64,000 nucleotides of DNA from CALGYY01 sp963678485 (GCA_963678485.1 OY782882.1:1550001-1614000); one strand, 5' to 3'. Positions 9,283 to 18,546 are shown, counted from the stretch's first letter. Translations and numbers: made by a program. Notes: generated by a model from the letters alone, not told the origin.

Positions 9283-10086
9283 ATGAAAAAATTCGCATTG
9301 ATCCTTGCTTGCTTCCTTGCTGTTACTAGTGTTTTTGGTCAGAAGGATGCGGATGAAAAGACCAATACCAACAAAACCAAGCCTCTGGCACGATTGGATC
9401 AGGCCGACCGCATTATGGTTGACATATTTACTGATATATGGATGAATAAGCCCGACGATAGCGTAATGTCTATCACTGCCATTAACCGTGGAGCCAACGC
9501 TTATTTCATGCGCGATATTCCTATTGGTAAAAGTAATTTCAGTTTCGCCATTGGAGCCGGAATCAGTTGCCATAATCTCTACAGCAATGCGTTGCCAGTA
9601 AGAGAATCGGTTGTGGATACTTCTGTTGCCTTTGGTTATGTTTTCACTGGAAAGACCATTTTTCAGAAACTTCCAGAAACTGTTGGAACTACAGAGGTAG
9701 GTTATAAGAATAACAAATTGACATCGATTTTTATTGATATCCCTGTTGAATTTCGTTTCCGTACCAAAAATCAGGGACAAAAATTCAAATTCGCTTTAGG
9801 TTTCAAGGCCGGTTATATGCTCAGCAGCCATGTTAAATACCGCGGCGATGATTTAGGATATAATTATGTTGGTCAGTCCTGGAGTCTTAATTCAGATGAA
9901 ACAGTGAAATGGAAAACCTACAAAGTTCCCAACATTGAAACTTATCGTATGGGACCAACATTGCGTATTGGTTGGGGTTGGGTGAATATTTCAGCCTATT
10001 ACTCACTTACCAAGCTATTCAAGAAAAACAAGAGTTATACTGAGATGTATCCTATTTCGGTAGGATTGACCATCACTCCCCTCTAG
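9283..10086 (+). CDS. Outer-membrane beta-barrel protein
   Basis: A 267-residue protein with a clear signal peptide (residues 1-19, ending SVFGQ). The rest alternates polar and hydrophobic residues with frequent aromatic girdle residues (for example FSFAIGAGIS, FKFALGFKAGYML, VGLTITPL) and ends in a hydrophobic strand, as expected for a small outer-membrane barrel of the PorT-like group common in Bacteroidota. I cannot assign a substrate or partner. It has its own promoter. Its TAG stop abuts exactly the stop codon of the convergent PAP2-like gene (10084-10089). Confidence 0.75.
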   Translation: MKKFALILACFLAVTSVFGQKDADEKTNTNKTKPLARLDQADRIMVDIFTDIWMNKPDDSVMSITAINRGANAYFMRDIPIGKSNFSFAIGAGISCHNLYSNALPVRESVVDTSVAFGYVFTGKTIFQKLPETVGTTEVGYKNNKLTSIFIDIPVEFRFRTKNQGQKFKFALGFKAGYMLSSHVKYRGDDLGYNYVGQSWSLNSDETVKWKTYKVPNIETYRMGPTLRIGWGWVNISAYYSLTKLFKKNKSYTEMYPISVGLTITPL

Positions 10087-10713
10087 TTAAAGAAGAAAGT
10101 ATAAAAGCATACTTATTACTGTGCCCACGAGAAATCCCACATACACCTGGGAAGGCTTGTGGGCATCTAGTTTTAAACGGGCAAATCCGACGAGTCCGGA
10201 AATCAACAACAATAATCCAATCACTATTACCAGGTTGAGTTCATAGCGTATAGCAAGCGCAATGAAAATGCCTGTTATTCCTCCCATGGCAGCAGCGTGA
10301 ATACTCACTTTCCACCAGATATTAATAACTATCACCACAAGGATTACTAAAGCAACACTTAGAAACAAGCCGTTCACAAAGAATGGCAGCTTGATGCTAC
10401 CAAAAAGAAGGTACATCACGTAATACACAAGCATCATCAGCAAATAAGGATAGATGCGCTCTTCGCGTTTCTCCATGCGAATTGAGGACACCAGACCCTT
10501 TCTTACGAAAAGGGAAATAATAAGTAAGGGAAAAATCATGGTAGCCACCAGCACCATCCCGAGTATTAACCATTTTGCTTTATCGGGGATGAGAAATACA
10601 CTCAAGGTGTCGATCTGGAAAATCAGCAACAATCCCAGGATCGGAATCCACAGTGGATGAAACAGCCAGGAAATCACCTTGGCAAAGCTTCGTTCGATTT
10701 GTTCACCTTGCAT
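10087..10713 (-). CDS. PAP2-like integral membrane protein
   Basis: A 208-residue membrane protein with about six hydrophobic helices. The order KREERIYP, then SIHAAAMGG, then ARLKLDAHKPSQVYVG echoes the three motifs of PAP2 phosphatases (KxxxxxxRP, PSGH, SRxxxxxHxxxD). The third-motif His is kept, and the middle motif has SIHAAAMGG where PSGH would be. It is therefore a divergent PAP2-superfamily member of uncertain activity, perhaps acting on lipid phosphates at the inner membrane. It begins three bases after rpoN and is probably co-transcribed with it. Confidence 0.65.
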   Translation of the reverse strand: MQGEQIERSFAKVISWLFHPLWIPILGLLLIFQIDTLSVFLIPDKAKWLILGMVLVATMIFPLLIISLFVRKGLVSSIRMEKREERIYPYLLMMLVYYVMYLLFGSIKLPFFVNGLFLSVALVILVVIVINIWWKVSIHAAAMGGITGIFIALAIRYELNLVIVIGLLLLISGLVGFARLKLDAHKPSQVYVGFLVGTVISMLLYFLL

Positions 10714-10716
10714 TAA

Positions 10717-12198
10717 TTAAATCTCTTTACGTAATCGTGCAACCGGAATCCCAAGTTGTTCGCGGTATTTGGCCACGGTACGGCGGGCGATGATATACCC
10801 CTTTTCTTTAAGGATTTTCATTAATGCTTCGTCGGTCACTGGTTTATTCTTGTCCTCGGCTTCAACACAGTCGGAAAGTATCTTTTTAACTTCACGGGTT
10901 GAAACTTCTTCTCCTGAATCGGTGGACATGGACTCAGAGAAAAAACTCTTCAGTAAGAAAGTCCCATAGGGGGTTTGTACATATTTACTGTTAGCTACAC
11001 GAGAAATGGTGGAAATATCCAGATTTACGATTTCAGCAATATCCTTCAAAATCATAGGATGCAACTGAGTTTCATCACCTGTCATGAAAAAATCAGATTG
11101 ATAATCCATGATGGCTTTCATTGTACTATAGAGCGTGTTCTGGCGCTGCCGTATCATATCGATGAACCAACGCGCCGAGTCAATCTTTTGCTTAATAAAC
11201 ACCAGTAAATCCTTTTCCGACATACTCAGCTTTTTCTTACTTGCAGCCATCGTTTCTATCATATCTGAATATGAACGATTAATTCGCAAGTCAGGAGCAT
11301 TGCGGGAATTCAAGGTCAATTCCAAAATGCCATCTGTATTGGTGATGATAAAATCAGGCACAATGTAATGAGCCGTTTTTGATGTTTCAATCAGCGAATT
11401 CCCCGGCTTTGGATTAAGTTTCAAAATCTCATTGTTGGCGGCCTTCAACTGATCATCGGTAATCCCCATCTTTTTGGTGATTTTATCGTAATGCTTTTTG
11501 ATGAATTCATCGAAATGCCGCGACATAATAGTTGTTGCGTGCTTTACCGCTTCATTGGGTGTTTCCACACGCTTGAGCTGAATGAGCAGACATTCTTGCA
11601 GGTCACGTGCGCCAACACCCGGGGGGTCGAATTCTTGAATTAAATGCAACACCTCTAGTACCTCTTTGGGTGTAGTGGAAATATTTTGCGAGAAGGCCAA
11701 ATCATTAACCATGGCTTCAACTTCGCGCTTTAGATAGCCCGATTCATCAATGTTTCCGATGATATATAAACCTATCTCATATTGTTGACCGGTATAATTT
11801 CGTAACCCTAACTGAGAGATCAGCGAGTCCTGAAAACTCAGAGAAGAAACAAAAGGTATTTCACGACGATCAGCCTCATCATCGGGACTCTTATTATTTG
11901 CAATGGTTTTATAGTCAGGGATGTATTCATCGTCTATATATTCCTGCAAATCGAATTCATCGTCCTGAATTTCATTTTCATCATCCTTCTCCTTTTCCTC
12001 TTCGTTCTCGTCCCTTGCCTGAGCCTCCTCATCCAAAGGCTCCTCATCAGTAGCATCTTCAAGAGCAGGATTGTCCTCCATCTCTTCCTTAATTCGTTGT
12101 TCCAGTGCTACAGTCGGGACCTGTAATAATTTCATAAGCTGTATCTGTTGAGGAGACAGCTTTTGCATCATCTTTTGTTGTAGTTTCTGATTCAGCAT
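10717..12198 (-). CDS. rpoN: RNA polymerase sigma-54 factor
   Basis: The alternative sigma factor that needs an AAA+ enhancer-binding activator to open promoters. The 493 residues show the glutamine/leucine-rich region I at the N-terminus (LQQKMMQKLSPQQIQLMKLLQ), a long acidic region II at about 45-90, the core-binding and DNA-binding parts (VGARDLQECLLIQL, DISTISRVANSKYVQTP), and the RpoN box ARRTVAKYRE close to the C-terminus. Length is normal for the family. No enhancer-binding protein gene lies in this window. Its start is followed upstream by a near -7 sequence (TATCTTTA, 12223-12230 on the minus strand). Confidence 0.97.
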   Translation of the reverse strand: MLNQKLQQKMMQKLSPQQIQLMKLLQVPTVALEQRIKEEMEDNPALEDATDEEPLDEEAQARDENEEEKEKDDENEIQDDEFDLQEYIDDEYIPDYKTIANNKSPDDEADRREIPFVSSLSFQDSLISQLGLRNYTGQQYEIGLYIIGNIDESGYLKREVEAMVNDLAFSQNISTTPKEVLEVLHLIQEFDPPGVGARDLQECLLIQLKRVETPNEAVKHATTIMSRHFDEFIKKHYDKITKKMGITDDQLKAANNEILKLNPKPGNSLIETSKTAHYIVPDFIITNTDGILELTLNSRNAPDLRINRSYSDMIETMAASKKKLSMSEKDLLVFIKQKIDSARWFIDMIRQRQNTLYSTMKAIMDYQSDFFMTGDETQLHPMILKDIAEIVNLDISTISRVANSKYVQTPYGTFLLKSFFSESMSTDSGEEVSTREVKKILSDCVEAEDKNKPVTDEALMKILKEKGYIIARRTVAKYREQLGIPVARLRKEI

Positions 12199-12532
12199 AT
12201 GACTTAAGTTCCGTTTTCAAGGTTAAAGATACAACAAAATATTAGGATAATGGAAATTTTCTTAGCCATTGTGGGATAGATATGAAAAGAAGAAATGATG
12301 GGTTTTTTAACTTCCGGAAATTGTAGGAACTACCGGTGAAGGCATTTCTATCATAAAAAACATACAATGTTTGAAAAGCACAGCTTTGACCTCGACAGAA
12401 CGGCTGCAAATCTTCACTAAATCAAAATATTTATCTGATTAATAATAAACAGAATTATTCAAGCTGCAGTTGCTAGACTGAAGAACCAATGATATAAACG
12501 GATTTGAAAAAGCGAGTCCTCAGAGAAGCGAC
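12199..12532. other. Intergenic region without a recognisable gene
   Basis: About 330 AT-rich bases between the rpoN start and the asnS stop. I see no open frame with coding character, no tRNA and no strong terminator hairpin. The rpoN promoter must lie at its left end; a near match to the -7 consensus is at 12223-12230 on the minus strand. Confidence 0.6.
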
Positions 12533-13930
12533 TTAAAACTCGGCATTCTGCGGTGTGCGTGGGAATGGAATAACATCACGTATGTTGGCCATACCAGTAA
12601 CGAATAATATCAAACGTTCGAAGCCCAGACCAAATCCGGCATGTGGCGCTGTACCAAACTTACGGGTTTCAAGATACCACCATACATCCTTTTCAGGAAT
12701 ACCCATTTCGTTTACACGATTGAGTAATGCCTGATAATTTTCCTCACGTTGCGATCCACCGATGATTTCCCCAATACGCGGGAAAAGAACGTCCATTGCG
12801 CGAACGGTCTTACCATCGGGATTTTGTTTCATATAGAAAGCCTTGATATCTTTGGGATAGTCGGTGAGAATTACCGGATGTCCAAAGTGCTTTTCTACAA
12901 GATATCGTTCATGTTCCGATTGCAGATCCAGTCCCCAGCTAACAGGGAATTCAAACTTTTCTCCTGACTTCATCAATATTTCAATGGCTTCGGTGTAGCC
13001 CAGACGCACAAAGGGTTCAGCAACCACTGACTTCAATCGTGCTACCAGTTCGTTGTCGTACATTTTATTGAGGAATTCCAAATCATCGATGCAATGCTCG
13101 AGTGCGTAGGTGACCAGATATTTAAGAAAATCCTCGGCCAAATCCATATTGTCGGTAATATCATAAAACGCCATTTCGGGCTCTATCATCCAGAACTCCG
13201 CAAGGTGGCGTGGTGTATTTGAATTCTCAGCACGAAAGGTCGGTCCAAAGGTATAGATGAGCCCAAGTGCCAGAGCACCCAATTCACCTTCTAATTGACC
13301 CGAAACAGTAAGACTGGTTTCCTTACCGAAGAAATCCTTGGTATAATCTATTTTTCCATCCTCTGTTTTTGGCGGGTTGTTGATATCGAGCGTGGTTACG
13401 TGAAACATCGCGCCTGCACCTTCAGCATCAGAGCCAGTGATGATAGGGGAATGCAGATAGAAAAATCCATTGTTGTTAAAATAGTTATGGATGGCAAAGG
13501 CCATAGCATGTCGTATCCTGAGAACCGCACCAAAGGTGTTTGTGCGAGGACGCAGGTGAGCAATCTCGCGCAGGAACTCCAATGTATGTCCTTTTTTCTG
13601 AAGCGGATACGTAGCAGCATCGGCCGTTCCAAGAATCTCAATAACATCGGCCTGTATCTCCACCGGTTGACCCTCAGCGGGGGAAGCCACCAATGTGCCT
13701 TTCACAGTAATGCATGCACCAGTGGTCACATTCTTAATCAACTCTTCGTCAAATTTTGCAAGGTCTGCAACAATTTGAATACTGTGGATCACCGATCCAT
13801 CATTCAATGCAATAAAAGCAACTTGCTTATTCCCGCGACGGGTTCTCACCCATCCCTTTACCAATACTTCTCTGCCTGTTTCCTTTGACTTGAACAGATC
13901 AACCACTTTGTTTCTGCGAAGATGTTCCAT
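12533..13930 (-). CDS. asnS: Asparaginyl-tRNA synthetase
   Basis: Class II synthetase charging tRNA-Asn. The protein (465 residues from the chosen start) has an N-terminal OB-fold anticodon-binding domain (VLVKGWVRTRRGNK), motif 2 around FRAENSNTPRHLAEFWMIE, and motif 3 GFGLGFERLILF, ending IRDVIPFPRTP as in AsnRS rather than AspRS. An upstream in-frame start at 14011 would add 27 hydrophobic residues, but the promoter -7 element at 13945-13952 lies inside that stretch, so the ATG at 13930 is the right start. It stands alone on the minus strand. Confidence 0.96.
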   Translation of the reverse strand: MEHLRRNKVVDLFKSKETGREVLVKGWVRTRRGNKQVAFIALNDGSVIHSIQIVADLAKFDEELIKNVTTGACITVKGTLVASPAEGQPVEIQADVIEILGTADAATYPLQKKGHTLEFLREIAHLRPRTNTFGAVLRIRHAMAFAIHNYFNNNGFFYLHSPIITGSDAEGAGAMFHVTTLDINNPPKTEDGKIDYTKDFFGKETSLTVSGQLEGELGALALGLIYTFGPTFRAENSNTPRHLAEFWMIEPEMAFYDITDNMDLAEDFLKYLVTYALEHCIDDLEFLNKMYDNELVARLKSVVAEPFVRLGYTEAIEILMKSGEKFEFPVSWGLDLQSEHERYLVEKHFGHPVILTDYPKDIKAFYMKQNPDGKTVRAMDVLFPRIGEIIGGSQREENYQALLNRVNEMGIPEKDVWWYLETRKFGTAPHAGFGLGFERLILFVTGMANIRDVIPFPRTPQNAEF

Positions 13931-13944
13931 TTTCAAATTTTTTG

Positions 13945-13952
13945 CAAAGATA
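13945..13952 (-). promoter_or_regulatory. -7 promoter element for asnS
   Basis: Minus-strand TATCTTTG matches TAnnTTTG, 14 bases before the ATG at 13930. Its position rules out the longer upstream start. Confidence 0.6.
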
Positions 13953-14259
13953 TAAAGAAAGTGATAAGTATAAAGTAATAGGTTCTCTTGTGAGATAGCA
14001 ATGTTATACAAATCAAAGAGAATATCGTTTTACATATAAAAGAAATACAATTATTATCCAGTCATCCATGAATTAGAGTGAAGGCTATTTTCGCAATGCA
14101 AGATTATCATAACTATTGATTGCAGAATTACATTGAACAGCCCCCCGCTGAGCTATATTAGACCATAACCTCCACCGTATACATTTACACTGCTGGATGA
14201 TGGGAAACCAACCACCAAATAGATTAGAAATATGTGTAATTAAAAGTAAACAATAATTG
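13953..14259. other. Intergenic region between divergent genes
   Basis: About 300 bases between the asnS promoter and the promoter of the 14304 gene. I see no gene. A minus-strand segment near 14140-14160 resembles the D-arm of a tRNA but no matching anticodon or T arm follows. Confidence 0.55.
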
Positions 14260-14267
14260 TATTTTTG
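14260..14267 (+). promoter_or_regulatory. -7 promoter element for the 14304 gene
   Basis: TATTTTTG matches TAnnTTTG and ends 36 bases before the start codon. A -33 element is not obvious. Confidence 0.4.
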
Positions 14268-14303
14268 TGCACAATATCCTCACTCCTCTAATATCAAAGG
14301 ACT

Positions 14304-15023
14304 ATGAAGCATTGGAAAACCGGTAACGATTACGAAATATTTCAGGTTCTTTCTAGGCGAAGTAACTCCTATTTAATTATTAAAGACACTCAAGGTATAC
14401 TTCTAGATACCGGAAAAGACACGTCTTACAAGCAACTCAGGCGTAATATCGAGATGCTGCAATCATCCATTAAAGCTATAGATTTTTTAATTCTTACACA
14501 TACGCATTTTGACCACTGCCAGAACGTCGCGAAAATAAAGGAACAGGAACATTGTCGAATCATAGTAGGCAAAGCAGAGGAGGCATTCTGTAACGCAGGA
14601 CATACGCCACTTCCAGATGGAACGAATATTTTCACCTCAGCAATTTCCACCATTGGAAAAAAACTGAACCAGCGCCGATTCAGTTATGATGCATTCAATC
14701 CGGATATTGTCGTTACGAATAATTATTCATTGAAAGAATATAACTTTAATGTGAACATTATCGGCACTCCCGGTCATTCTCCGGGATCAATTTGCGTGAT
14801 CGTTGATAATGAAATTGCGCTGGTTGGAGATGCCATGTTCGGGGTGTTTTACAACTCCGTCTTTCCACCATATGCCGTTGATATTGACCAAACCGTCAGA
14901 AGCTGGAAGATACTATTAGATACCCGTTGTACTATGTTTCTTCCCGGACATGGCAGCGTAATTAGCAGGAATCTGTTGGAAAAACAGTATCAGAAATATG
15001 CCCGGAAGTTGAACCTTTTTTAA
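14304..15023 (+). CDS. Metallo-beta-lactamase-fold hydrolase
   Basis: A 239-residue cytoplasmic protein of the metallo-beta-lactamase superfamily. The zinc motif HxHxDH is present as HTHFDH (residues 66-71), followed by GTPGHSPGSI with the next His, GDAMF with the bridging Asp, and LPGHGS with the last His. All metal ligands are intact, so it should bind two metal ions. The general layout resembles glyoxalase II-like hydrolases, but the C-terminal substrate domain of glyoxalase II is missing, so the substrate remains unknown. No signal peptide is seen. It has its own promoter and is followed by a YdeI-like gene on the same strand. Confidence 0.88.
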   Translation: MKHWKTGNDYEIFQVLSRRSNSYLIIKDTQGILLDTGKDTSYKQLRRNIEMLQSSIKAIDFLILTHTHFDHCQNVAKIKEQEHCRIIVGKAEEAFCNAGHTPLPDGTNIFTSAISTIGKKLNQRRFSYDAFNPDIVVTNNYSLKEYNFNVNIIGTPGHSPGSICVIVDNEIALVGDAMFGVFYNSVFPPYAVDIDQTVRSWKILLDTRCTMFLPGHGSVISRNLLEKQYQKYARKLNLF

Positions 15024-15085
15024 TCGTTTAAACACTAATTAAAAGGCATACTCAAAAGAAATAACAAGCCTGAATTGCAGTAGAA

Positions 15086-15559
15086 ATGAAGCATACATTC
15101 AAAGCAAGAATTTATAAAACCGGCATTAACTGGTGCGTTGACGTTCCTCTTACAATCACCAAACAACTGAAGACAATCAAGGGTTATATAAGAGTTAAAG
15201 GAGTCATCAACAGTTTTGAGTTTTCCAAAGCGCTGGTTCCTTTAAAAAATGCGCCATACAGACTATTTGTGAATCTCAATATGATGAAAGGTGGCAACAC
15301 AAGTCTGGGACAAATTGCCACATTCATCATAGAACAAGACGACAGTGTGGTAACAAAGGAATACACAATGCCAGCCTTATTAAAAGAGTTGCTGCAAAAA
15401 AATAATCTTGTAATGGCCTTTAACCGTTTAACGGAATCACGTAAAAGAGATATCCTCAAGTACCTCAGTTTTGTTAAGACAGAAGAAACACTCATGAGGA
15501 ATATCAATAAAATAATTACTCAATTGAAATGCAAAGAGACGAACGTCAGAATACCATAA
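15086..15559 (+). CDS. DUF1905 / YdeI-OmpD-associated family protein
   Basis: A 157-residue protein. The N-terminal half is a small beta-barrel of the DUF1905 type (residues about 5-85; VPLTITKQLKTIKGYIRVKG, PLKNAPYRLFVN). The C-terminal half holds the YdeI/OmpD-associated helical motif, seen as FNRLTESRKRDILKYLSFVKTE at about 111-132. Members of this group are small cytoplasmic proteins of poorly known function, some linked to resistance to antimicrobial peptides. It sits 62 bases after the 14304 hydrolase gene and may be co-transcribed, but nothing in either sequence links their functions. Confidence 0.78.
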   Translation: MKHTFKARIYKTGINWCVDVPLTITKQLKTIKGYIRVKGVINSFEFSKALVPLKNAPYRLFVNLNMMKGGNTSLGQIATFIIEQDDSVVTKEYTMPALLKELLQKNNLVMAFNRLTESRKRDILKYLSFVKTEETLMRNINKIITQLKCKETNVRIP

Positions 15560-15671
15560 TGACTATTCATTTCCGCCTCTGAAATAAAGAATCTTTGTCT
15601 GACAGCAATTTTATTACAGGAAAAATAATCTTACATAATATAAGTTGTATATTTACCATTATTTAATTCCT

Positions 15672-16244
15672 ATGAAAACAACGCTACTTACCATAATAAT
15701 TGCGTTCTCTTTCTATACTGTTTCGGCGCAATTAAAAATTGACACCATTCAATCCATTGATCAACGTGTGCTTGAGATTAACAAGGACACTGCCTATTGG
15801 GTTTCCTCATTCGAAAATAGCGCTTTTCTTGATTCAGCCTTTATTAATCAGCCCGGGCAAGGATATGGTCGGCTGACAGGCTATTTCAGAAATGGAAAGG
15901 TTTGCAAGATTCGCGAATTTATTGGTATTAAATTGTTGGATCAATTTGCTGTGACTGAATATTATTTCTTTGATGGAAAGCTCATTTTCGTAAATGAACA
16001 AGAGATTGTTGGCCCTGACATTTATATCGACAATACCGGAACAATTGACCATAGAATTGACGCACCTTCCTTTCAGATTCAATATTATTTTTTTAACGAC
16101 AAACTCATCAAGTCGGTTGAAACGGGAACAAGGACAACCATGCTGCTGCCCAACGCAGCTTATTTCGATTCAATGTCAAAAGAAGGACAACTGTTGTACT
16201 CTGCAGAAAAATATTATGCGAAGTTTTCAATAAAGTTTAAATAG
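15672..16244 (+). CDS. Exported protein of unknown function
   Basis: A 190-residue protein with a signal peptide at residues 1-19 (MKTTLLTIIIAFSF, ending VSAQ), which fixes the start at 15672 rather than the upstream alternative at 15645. The mature part has repeated strand-like stretches (GRLTGYFRNGKVCKIREFIG, VTEYYFFDGKLIFV, QIQYYFFNDKLIKSVE) of the form aromatic-x-x-G/D-K-L, suggesting an antiparallel beta-sheet reminiscent of MORN-like or periplasmic all-beta proteins. I do not recognise a family. It is probably periplasmic; it carries no lipobox and no sorting domain. Confidence 0.65.
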   Translation: MKTTLLTIIIAFSFYTVSAQLKIDTIQSIDQRVLEINKDTAYWVSSFENSAFLDSAFINQPGQGYGRLTGYFRNGKVCKIREFIGIKLLDQFAVTEYYFFDGKLIFVNEQEIVGPDIYIDNTGTIDHRIDAPSFQIQYYFFNDKLIKSVETGTRTTMLLPNAAYFDSMSKEGQLLYSAEKYYAKFSIKFK

Positions 16245-16286
16245 TATTTTTGTTACTGCTATTAAAAAAAAGTATCTCTACAATCA

Positions 16287-16502
16287 ATGAAAAAAGTTTT
16301 CACTGCAATTTTAAATTATCTGAAAGACTGGAAAAACCTGTTAGTCCATGCATTAGTAGGCGTTGGACTGTTACTTATCGCATTGTACCTTCCTGTATCT
16401 ATATATATTCGGATTGGCATTTTAGTACTCGTTGTTTTATTTAACGTCTATCGAAAAAAAATATTCAAGAAAAAAACCGAAGACGAACAAGAGAAGCTCT
16501 AG
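16287..16502 (+). CDS. Small membrane protein
   Basis: A 71-residue protein with two adjacent hydrophobic segments (about residues 18-35 and 39-55) followed by a strongly basic and acidic tail (KKIFKKKTEDEQEKL). The topology suggests a small inner-membrane protein with a cytoplasmic C-terminus. No family is recognised. It follows the 15672 gene by 42 bases on the same strand, so the two may share a transcript. The clean hydrophobic pattern supports it being real despite its size. Confidence 0.5.
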   Translation: MKKVFTAILNYLKDWKNLLVHALVGVGLLLIALYLPVSIYIRIGILVLVVLFNVYRKKIFKKKTEDEQEKL

Positions 16503-16573
16503 AAACCAAGCCTAAAAGGATTAAAAGTAAATTCGCCAAAACCATCTTTATTATACATTGCAATTTATCACCG

Positions 16574-17053
16574 ATGCCTGAAGCTATTGCCATTTCCTCA
16601 TTTCAGAAAGGAGAAGAAATCGAAATTTTCGAATTCATCAAAAGAGTATATGATGAATTTGTTTCCAGTGATTATACTGATGAAGGAAATATGTTTTTCT
16701 ACAATTTTATCAGTGCAGAAAATATTGCAGAACGTTTTGATAAGAATAAGAATATTATTCTGACAGCAAAGCATAAAGGAAAGATAGTTGGGATGATTGA
16801 AATACGGGGGACGAATCAAATCTCACTATTATTTGTAGACAAATCATTTCAAGGTCAGGGAATCGCTAAAAAGCTCTTTGCCGAAGCCCTCCGGCAATGC
16901 ATCAATACGGATGTAACACTTAAAACATTCTACGTTCATGCTTCTCCATTTTCTATTCCCATTTATCAAAAGCTTCGATTTACTAAGACAGCTGAAATCC
17001 AGGAAGTAAATGGAATTAAGTATTTACCGATGGAGATGATCATTAAATCTTAA
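16574..17053 (+). CDS. GNAT-family N-acetyltransferase
   Basis: A 159-residue protein with the acetyl-CoA-binding signature of the Gcn5-related superfamily: a beta strand ISLLFVDKSF followed by QGQGIAKKLF (the Q/RxxGxG/A loop) and a C-terminal strand-helix with YVHASPFSIPIYQKLRF, typical of motif B. It should transfer an acetyl group from acetyl-CoA to an amine. The substrate cannot be told: small molecules, amino acids and protein N-termini are all used in this family. It is preceded by about 70 bases without a strong promoter match. Confidence 0.88.
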   Translation: MPEAIAISSFQKGEEIEIFEFIKRVYDEFVSSDYTDEGNMFFYNFISAENIAERFDKNKNIILTAKHKGKIVGMIEIRGTNQISLLFVDKSFQGQGIAKKLFAEALRQCINTDVTLKTFYVHASPFSIPIYQKLRFTKTAEIQEVNGIKYLPMEMIIKS

Positions 17054-17109
17054 GTTATCGCGACAGGAGAATTGCATTTTTTTCAACAGCCATTACCCAA
17101 ATAATCGTT

Positions 17110-17117
17110 TATCTTTG
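17110..17117 (+). promoter_or_regulatory. -7 promoter element for the 17144 gene
   Basis: TATCTTTG matches TAnnTTTG, ending 26 bases before the ATG at 17144. No clear -33 TTG at the right spacing. Confidence 0.45.
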
Positions 17118-17143
17118 CACTGTAAACATCCATTTTATCGGGT

Positions 17144-17500
17144 ATGATAACTATCCTTTTAAATTGCATTGTCTCTTTGGGTATTCTTACCGCCGGTATT
17201 ATTATGTTTATAAAAGGCCGGCCATACAAAGGCATTCAGCTTGCTATACACCTTTTACTCTCCTTTGGTCTGATGATTTACTCAGGGATTAAAATGTATA
17301 ATGCATCGGGTGTTGGCTCCACAAATTATCCGGGCACCACCATTACCATCACCACCATTGCATCCATGCTACTCCTTATAATAACTGGATTTCTTCTGAT
17401 ACGCGAACGTTTTAACCGTCTGTTTATGAACCTCCTTCACGGAGCGGCAACAGTTGGACTGCTGACTGGTCTAGTCATGCAGTTCCTGCTTCATGAATAG
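17144..17500 (+). CDS. Small four-helix membrane protein
   Basis: A 118-residue hydrophobic protein with about four membrane helices (roughly 2-22, 32-50, 63-82 and 95-114), short loops, and basic residues near the cytoplasmic ends. No enzyme motif or recognised family. A promoter -7 element lies just upstream and it is followed by an exported metallo-hydrolase gene after about 120 bases. It is probably an inner-membrane protein of unknown role. The alternation of helices and the promoter argue that it is a true gene. Confidence 0.65.
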   Translation: MITILLNCIVSLGILTAGIIMFIKGRPYKGIQLAIHLLLSFGLMIYSGIKMYNASGVGSTNYPGTTITITTIASMLLLIITGFLLIRERFNRLFMNLLHGAATVGLLTGLVMQFLLHE

Positions 17501-17618
17501 ATTAAAATAACCATGGTTGCTCATTTCGAAAAAGAAAAGATGTCAACCACATTAGGCCAAACTCTCCGATTAAGTAATACATAATTATTCTTATTATTCA
17601 TTATTAAATTTAAGAGTT

Positions 17619-18500
17619 ATGAAAAACATCTTTATGCTTTTTTTTGTGCTGTGCTTTGGATGGATGGAGTCAGTCATGGGCCAAATCAATCCCGACAGCG
17701 TTAGTGTGGGGAGCAAAACCTTAGCAGAAGGCCTTTACGAAATTGAAATGTACGGATGTAATATGATCGTTTCATCCGGCAAAGATGGCGTCCTGCTTGT
17801 GGATGCAGGATACATGGAACTTGCAGAAAAATTACGCAACGAAATCAGAAAGATTAATCCAGCACAAATCAACTATCTGATCGATACACATTGGCATTTT
17901 GATCATGTTGGAGGAAACCTTGTATTAGGTAAGGAAGCCACCATTATTGCCACAGAATACACACGTAAGCTGGTCTCGAAGGATAATGATTTGCTTGGTG
18001 AAAAAATTCCTGCTCACCCGTCAAATTTACGACCAGTCATTACCTTCTCAGATAAAATGACATTGTACTTTAATGAAGACACTATTAGTATTATTGCATT
18101 ACCAGGAGGTCATTCGGGAAGCGACCTTATTGTATATTTCAAAAAAGCAAATGTTCTACACATTGGGGATATAATATTTTCTGATATGTTTCCTTTTTGC
18201 GATGTGGCTCATGGCGGAAACGTAATGCAGATTGCCATTAACATCGAAAAAATTGTCGACATGTTCCCTGCCAATGTTCGAATCATTCCCGGGCATGGTC
18301 GTGAATACACTATTAAGGAACTCAAGGAATACCAGAACATGGTTACAAGCACCTATAAAATTGTCACTAAAGAAATGGCTGCAAAAAAGACGTTGGAAGA
18401 AATTAAAAAAGCGGCAGTATTAAAAGACTGGGAACAGTGGGGAGTGGCATTTACATGCAATGATTGGATAGAGATGATTTACAACTCAGCTAAAAAGTAG
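17619..18500 (+). CDS. Exported metallo-beta-lactamase-fold hydrolase
   Basis: A 293-residue protein with a signal peptide (residues 1-21, ending SVMGQ), so it works in the periplasm. The zinc site is complete: HWHFDH at 91-96, LPGGHSGSDL with the next His, GDIIFSD with the bridging Asp, and IPGHGREY with the last His. The pattern HxHxDHxGGN and the exported state recall subclass B3-like lactamases and cyclase-type MBL proteins, but proteins of this shape also hydrolyse other esters or amides, so beta-lactam resistance should not be assumed. It precedes dxs, which has its own promoter. Confidence 0.87.
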   Translation: MKNIFMLFFVLCFGWMESVMGQINPDSVSVGSKTLAEGLYEIEMYGCNMIVSSGKDGVLLVDAGYMELAEKLRNEIRKINPAQINYLIDTHWHFDHVGGNLVLGKEATIIATEYTRKLVSKDNDLLGEKIPAHPSNLRPVITFSDKMTLYFNEDTISIIALPGGHSGSDLIVYFKKANVLHIGDIIFSDMFPFCDVAHGGNVMQIAINIEKIVDMFPANVRIIPGHGREYTIKELKEYQNMVTSTYKIVTKEMAAKKTLEEIKKAAVLKDWEQWGVAFTCNDWIEMIYNSAKK

Positions 18501-18546
18501 GCCTTATTGCGGTGGTTGGTTCTTCAATGATGTTGGAATTAAATTG

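Noticed and set aside
13931..14011. Upstream extension of asnS
   Set aside because: The -7 promoter element lies inside the extension, and the extra 27 residues have no match to AsnRS N-termini.
14095..14165. Minus-strand tRNA-like segment (tagctcagcggg near 14140-14160)
   Set aside because: Only a D-arm-like stretch is seen. No anticodon stem, T arm (GTTCGAxTC) or acceptor pairing follows at the right distance.
17619..18500. Calling the exported MBL protein a beta-lactamase resistance gene
   Set aside because: The zinc site is shared by many hydrolases; no feature seen is specific to beta-lactam hydrolysis.
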